In this document: positions 52,089 to 53,650 of the stretch, one piece after another
Layout of the letters: each line of letters starts with the position of its first letter
How positions within the stretch are numbered: the first letter of the stretch is position 1
Assembly (NCBI GenBank): GCA_964560875.1
Contig: CAZLMW010000051.1
Span: 1-53,650, forward strand
Length of the DNA: 53,650 nt
Direction: 5' to 3'
From: CAZLMW01 sp964560875
GTDB taxonomy: Bacteria; Myxococcota_A; UBA9042
Made by a program: the position numbers and the translations under genes
The notes under the pieces: generated by a model
The model's database searches: none
The model's input: only the letters and a program-made list of their open reading frames with translations
Told to the model about the DNA's origin: nothing

Positions 52089-53594
52089 ATGACCGACTTT
52101 GTACCGGGACCCGCCGAGCGGGTGCCCGAGCCGCGTCCGTCCGTCGATTACGCCGCCGTCAAGAGCGTGCACCTGATGGGCATCGGCGGCTCGGCGATGG
52201 GCAACTTCGCTGGCATGTTGCAGGCGCGGGGGCTCGAAGTGCGGGGCAGCGATGCGGGCGTGTTCGACCCGATGCGCGCCAACTTGCTCGACTGGAAGAT
52301 CCCGTTCGCGGAAGGCTACGACGGCGCCAACCTCGATTGGGGTGACGGCCGCCGCCCGGACATGGTCATCGTCGGCAACGTCATCCGGCGCGATAACCCC
52401 GAGGCCATCGCGATGCGGGAGCTGGAGCTGCCGTACGCGTCATTTCCCGAGGCGCTTGGCGAATGGCTGCTCGCGGAGCGCACACCCGTCGTCGTATGCG
52501 GAACCCACGGCAAGACCACCACGACATCCGTGCTCGCCTGGCTGCTTGAGGCGACCGGCAACAACCCGGGCCTGCTCGTCGGCGGCGTGCCCACCAACCT
52601 TGGTCGCAGCTTTCAGCAAGGCACCGGCGCCTGCTTTGTCATCGAGGGCGACGAGTACGACACCGCCTACTACGACAAGCGCCCCAAGTTTGTGCACTAC
52701 CGGCCTCATCACGCGATCTTGACCAGCGTCGAGTTCGATCACGCCGACATCTACCCCGACTTTCCGGCTGTTTCGCGCGCCTTCCGCTTGCTGGCGTCTC
52801 TGGTTCACCCCGAAGGACAGCTCTGCGCCTGGGGCGAAGACTCCCGCGTCACCGATGTCCTCGACGCCTGTCGCGGTCGGGTTGTTCGTTACGGTTTCGA
52901 CGCGGATAAATACGAGCTCGACGCGGTCGCAACGATCGTCTCGATCGGCCCGCACGGCGCCACTTTTGATCTGCACAAGGACGGCGGGTTCGTCGGCCGC
53001 TTCGACAGCCCGATGGCCGGCCGCCACAACGTCCTCAACGTGACGGCGGCGCTCCTCACAGTGTTGGATCTGGGCGTCTCGGTGACCGCCGCCAACGACG
53101 CGCTCAAGGCGTTCAAGGGCGTCAAGAAGCGCCAGGAGTTGCGGGGTACCGTGGCCGACATCGACGTGCTCGATGATTACGCTCACCACCCGACAGCCGT
53201 CAAAGAGACCGTCGCCGCCATTCGCGGGCGCTATCCGGGCCGCAAGCTCTGGGCGCTCTTCGAGGCCGAATCGAACACGAGCCGGCGCAAGGTCTTCCAG
53301 GACATGTACATCGACGCTTTCGCCGAATCCGGGGCCGACACCGTTGTCTTCTGCAGCCCGCTGCGCAAAGCCGGCGATCCGCTCGCCACCAAGGAGCTGC
53401 TCGATGTCGCCACGCTCTGCGACGCCATCAGCGAACACGGCGTGCCCGCGCGGTACATCCCCGACGTCGATGATATCGTCAACCTCGTCGCCCGTGACGC
53501 CAATCCCGGCGACGTGGTGCTCGGCATGAGCGGCCGCAACTTCCGCGGACTCCACGGCAAGTTGCTCGATGCTTTGCAGGCGCGCTTCGGTTGA
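52089..53594 (+). CDS. mpl: UDP-N-acetylmuramate:L-alanyl-gamma-D-glutamyl-meso-diaminopimelate ligase
   Basis: 501 aa. A Mur ligase that attaches recycled murein tripeptide to UDP-MurNAc, saving peptidoglycan precursors. Visible motifs: VHLMGIGGSAMGNFAGML at the N-terminus, ATP loop VVVCGTHGKTTTTSVLAWLL, the Glu/His motif SVEFDHADIYPDF and VLDDYAHHPTAVKET. The EFDHADIY form and the overall length favour Mpl over MurC. ATG 52089 has GGGAG 6 nt upstream. It lies 45 bp after the metal-binding lipoprotein gene on the same strand. The 56 bases after its stop show no terminator. Confidence 0.92.
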   Translation: MTDFVPGPAERVPEPRPSVDYAAVKSVHLMGIGGSAMGNFAGMLQARGLEVRGSDAGVFDPMRANLLDWKIPFAEGYDGANLDWGDGRRPDMVIVGNVIRRDNPEAIAMRELELPYASFPEALGEWLLAERTPVVVCGTHGKTTTTSVLAWLLEATGNNPGLLVGGVPTNLGRSFQQGTGACFVIEGDEYDTAYYDKRPKFVHYRPHHAILTSVEFDHADIYPDFPAVSRAFRLLASLVHPEGQLCAWGEDSRVTDVLDACRGRVVRYGFDADKYELDAVATIVSIGPHGATFDLHKDGGFVGRFDSPMAGRHNVLNVTAALLTVLDLGVSVTAANDALKAFKGVKKRQELRGTVADIDVLDDYAHHPTAVKETVAAIRGRYPGRKLWALFEAESNTSRRKVFQDMYIDAFAESGADTVVFCSPLRKAGDPLATKELLDVATLCDAISEHGVPARYIPDVDDIVNLVARDANPGDVVLGMSGRNFRGLHGKLLDALQARFG

Positions 53595-53650
53595 ACTGCA
53601 GGCCCGATTGGAAGTCGCTGACTGAGCGATAACCCGGGTCCGGGCCACCC

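Overview
The window is high-GC DNA from a Gram-negative bacterium. I read it as a member of the Myxococcota / former Deltaproteobacteria. The grounds are a run of at least nine predicted lipoproteins, a secreted protein with nine CDGxDNDCDG metal-binding repeats, an OmpA protein with thrombospondin type-3 calcium repeats, LolA and LolC/E-type machinery, and a phasin with a histone-H1-like tail. This placement is an inference from gene content. One 100-N scaffold gap lies at 24086-24185. I found no tRNA, rRNA, CRISPR array, insertion sequence or prophage.

Left part (1-24 kb). The left edge holds the C-terminus of an S23/IVP four-helix-bundle protein between inverted hexanucleotide arrays. Then come a small membrane protein, a HEAT-like lipoprotein with a clear sigma-70 promoter and terminator, a lamin-tail lipoprotein, rpsA, a methyltransferase with a Cys cluster, a Tat-exported small protein, mreB, a lipoyl-less E2 acyltransferase, and a coupled pair (outer-membrane beta-barrel plus 1070-aa lipoprotein alpha/beta hydrolase). 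A phasin-like gene diverges from an acyl-CoA carboxylase beta subunit. OmpA-TSP3, lolA and ftsK follow. The 3' end of ftsK lies inside a 132-bp tandem repeat that also spans the assembly gap.

Middle (24-39 kb). An unrecognised 283-aa protein and a Cys-rich lipoprotein precede an RNase E/G gene, which is coupled to a PLP-fold protein lacking the catalytic lysine. On the other strand is a tightly overlapping unit pdxA - lipoprotein - DppD-like - DppF-like ATPases, with no permease or binding-protein gene nearby. A small lipoprotein overlaps a membrane-less HExxH peptidase. The translation cluster rpsB-tsf-pyrH-frr, then recO and a RodZ-like gene upstream, are all on the minus strand.

Right part (39-53.6 kb). 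Genes are an enlarged LolC/E-type permease, a lipoprotein with an Ig-like domain, a 182-bp inverted-repeat-bounded segment, serA, a double-AAA ATPase whose N-terminus looks like ribosomal protein uS13, a small unknown protein, a PEGA/TPR-like lipoprotein, the nine-repeat metal-binding lipoprotein and mpl.

The most interesting items are the uS13-like/AAA fusion (apparently leaderless), the 132-bp repeat covering the ftsK stop, the lysine-less PLP-fold partner of RNase E/G, the orphan Dpp ATPases coupled to pdxA, and the 14-bp inverted repeat that contains a stop codon.
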